DNA of 6,302 nt, taken from assembly GCA_003501375.1 (NCBI GenBank), contig DNPO01000462.1, positions 1-6,302 on the forward strand, written 5' to 3'. This stretch comes from Candidatus Sumerlaeota bacterium. GTDB taxonomy: Bacteria; Sumerlaeota; Sumerlaeia; UBA8349. Position numbers and translations under genes: made by a program. The notes beneath the pieces were generated by a model that ran no database searches, was not told the origin of the DNA, and saw nothing but the letters and a program-made list of their open reading frames with translations. The stretch's first letter is position 1. Every line of letters starts with the position of its first letter. Shown here one piece after another: positions 5,098-6,302 of the stretch.

Positions 5098-6302
5098 CTA
5101 CCGCACGACCTTGAGCAGTTCCTCTTCTGCGGCCTTGGTCCATTTGCCGTTGTTCAGCAATGCTGCCACGGTGGGCAGGGCTTGGGCAATGGTTGCCAAC
5201 GGCGTCAGTCCGAGATTGTGTAACTGCGGATAAACGATGATCTTGCCCGACAATGTGCGCTTTTCCACCGCACCAATCCCGTCACCCCCCCCCGCCATAC
5301 CGGAAACGGCGTCCACGCTGAGGTTGGTGTCGAGTTGGTTACCCTGCACCTTGTCCAATACGATTTTCATATCACGCGTGGTGCTGCCGCTGGTACCGAA
5401 CAGGAAGCAGCGTTTTTCGATGATCGTATTGAGATCGAACGGATGCAACGTCGGCGCGGGAATACCCGCGAAAACGTTGACGATGGAGTTGGACGAGGCA
5501 TCGACAACTGCTTGCGCGACCACGGCGGAAACCGGAGCCATCACCGCGATGTACGAAAATTTCTCGGTCAGTTTTGCATCCTTCGTATTGACCATGCGGA
5601 GCGATACTTTGTTGGCGTCAGCGAGCGGCTGGGTCATGGCCTTGAGCGCATCAAGACGCGGCCCGTCGAAGTCGGTGGCAACCACTTCCAGCCCGGCCAC
5701 GCCGGAGCACAGCACGCGAATGACGTGCATCTGACCCATCGGGCCGCCGGCGCCGATAATCAGACAGTTGTCATTCGGACGCACTTCACCGCTCGCCGGA
5801 ATCATGCCGTAGGAGTCGGCGGCATTGCCCGTGAGCGTGCCGATCCAGCGGGTGCAACCGTAGTGGATGCGTCCCACGCCGATCTGCACGGGGCGTCCGA
5901 TTTTTTGCCCGGCGGTAACGATGTTGATAATTGCGTTATTGCCGAGCGTCGGATTCAGTTTTTCGATGGTGTCCGGGTTCACGCCGAAGTACACCACATC
6001 GTCAAAACATTTTTCTGGCAGCACGTTCAAGTCAGCGGTTTCAACCGGAATGCCCAGAGATTTCAACGGAAGTAATTGTGCTGAATCCGCTGTGATAGCG
6101 GCAATGCTGGCGGGTTTCCCCTCGGCAGAGAAAGACTCCGCCAAGCCCGTGATCGCGTACCCGGCATCGGCAACGACCAACAATTTTCCGCCAACCTTGA
6201 TCGTCTGGCGTTCAACCGTTGCGTAAGAATCCTCCACGCACGCCCACGGTTCCACCAGGCAAATGGCCGAACGGCTCTTGTCTTCCGCCACGGGAATCAG
6301 CA
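5098..6302 (-). CDS. MDR-superfamily (alcohol/polyol dehydrogenase-like) protein, N-terminus outside window
   Basis: The gene reads leftward, ends with TAG at 5098-5100 and is still open at the right edge. A GTG at 6291 is in frame, but residues LIPV precede it and the sequence soon reaches LVEPWACVEDSY. That matches the EPLACV segment that in medium-chain dehydrogenases follows the N-terminal GroES-like catalytic domain, so roughly 150 or more residues probably lie outside. Numbering from that GTG, a classical NAD(P)-binding loop is GAGGPMGQ (180-187), followed by VVATDFDGPRLDAL, and SGKIIVYP (348-355) is the usual C-terminal strand. Unusually, about 140 residues separate the first strand after EPWACV (GGKLLVVADAG, 34-44) from GAGGPMGQ, and they resemble a second, degenerate Rossmann unit. 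The likely role is NAD(P)-dependent oxidation or reduction of a polyol or sugar derivative; the substrate cannot be deduced. A nine-C run (5285-5293) encodes GGG near residues 334-336. Confidence 0.8.
   Translation of the reverse strand, partial: LIPVAEDKSRSAICLVEPWACVEDSYATVERQTIKVGGKLLVVADAGYAITGLAESFSAEGKPASIAAITADSAQLLPLKSLGIPVETADLNVLPEKCFDDVVYFGVNPDTIEKLNPTLGNNAIINIVTAGQKIGRPVQIGVGRIHYGCTRWIGTLTGNAADSYGMIPASGEVRPNDNCLIIGAGGPMGQMHVIRVLCSGVAGLEVVATDFDGPRLDALKAMTQPLADANKVSLRMVNTKDAKLTEKFSYIAVMAPVSAVVAQAVVDASSNSIVNVFAGIPAPTLHPFDLNTIIEKRCFLFGTSGSTTRDMKIVLDKVQGNQLDTNLSVDAVSGMAGGGDGIGAVEKRTLSGKIIVYPQLHNLGLTPLATIAQALPTVAALLNNGKWTKAAEEELLKVVR

Noticed and set aside
5335..6075. Plus-strand open frame of 246 codons opposite the dehydrogenase
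   Set aside because: It is fully antisense to the dehydrogenase, is rich in His/Arg/Asn as typical of shadow frames, and has no family features.
6289..6291. GTG at 6291 as the true start of the minus-strand dehydrogenase
   Set aside because: The in-frame codons upstream (LIP) continue the protein, and the MDR EPWACV segment close to this point implies a missing N-terminal catalytic domain beyond the edge. A start at the split codon 6301-6302 cannot be excluded, but it would leave the enzyme without that domain.

Overview
The window is a stretch of bacterial chromosome, roughly half G+C. It carries part of a histidine biosynthesis operon, a group of genes for predicted exported proteins nested inside that operon, and the 3' part of a convergent dehydrogenase gene. 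No ribosomal RNA or other direct taxonomic marker is present. Two features hint at a PVC-type bacterium (Verrucomicrobiota, Kiritimatiellota, Lentisphaerota or Planctomycetota): the Sel1 proteins end in a YAT...(T/I)AAAYA...FDEAI...Y...PY module that I recall as common there, and the intergenic regions are full of short palindromes. This placement is tentative.

Layout, left to right. At 1-518 is the 3' end of hisD (histidinol dehydrogenase). At 519-619 is an imperfect inverted repeat built from a nine-base unit. At 650-1693 is hisC (histidinol-phosphate aminotransferase). At 1709-1894 is a 61-codon gene for a predicted exported His/Pro-rich peptide. At 1958-3088 and 3422-4408 are two paralogous Sel1-repeat proteins with signal peptides. 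A 333-base gap separates them and holds a 95+95-base composite palindrome (3131-3359) made of six small hairpins. At 4424-5011 is hisB (imidazoleglycerol-phosphate dehydratase, not fused to a phosphatase). On the minus strand, 5098-6302 is the C-terminal part of a medium-chain dehydrogenase that enters from beyond the right edge.

How the genes work together. HisB, HisC and HisD catalyse steps 7, 8 and 10 of histidine synthesis. They lie on one strand, and hisB begins 15 bases after the second Sel1 gene, so these genes can be co-transcribed. The three exported-protein genes have no known role in histidine synthesis and look like a cassette inserted between hisC and hisB. The stop-to-start junctions at the two ends of the cassette are nearly identical (1691-1711 and 4406-4426), which fits this idea. 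The dehydrogenase converges on hisB and is probably a separate transcription unit.

The points most worth a second look are the composite palindrome with a compensatory base-pair swap between its arms, the duplicated junctions, the nonamer palindrome between hisD and hisC, the His-rich exported peptide, and an apparent second nucleotide-binding unit in the dehydrogenase.
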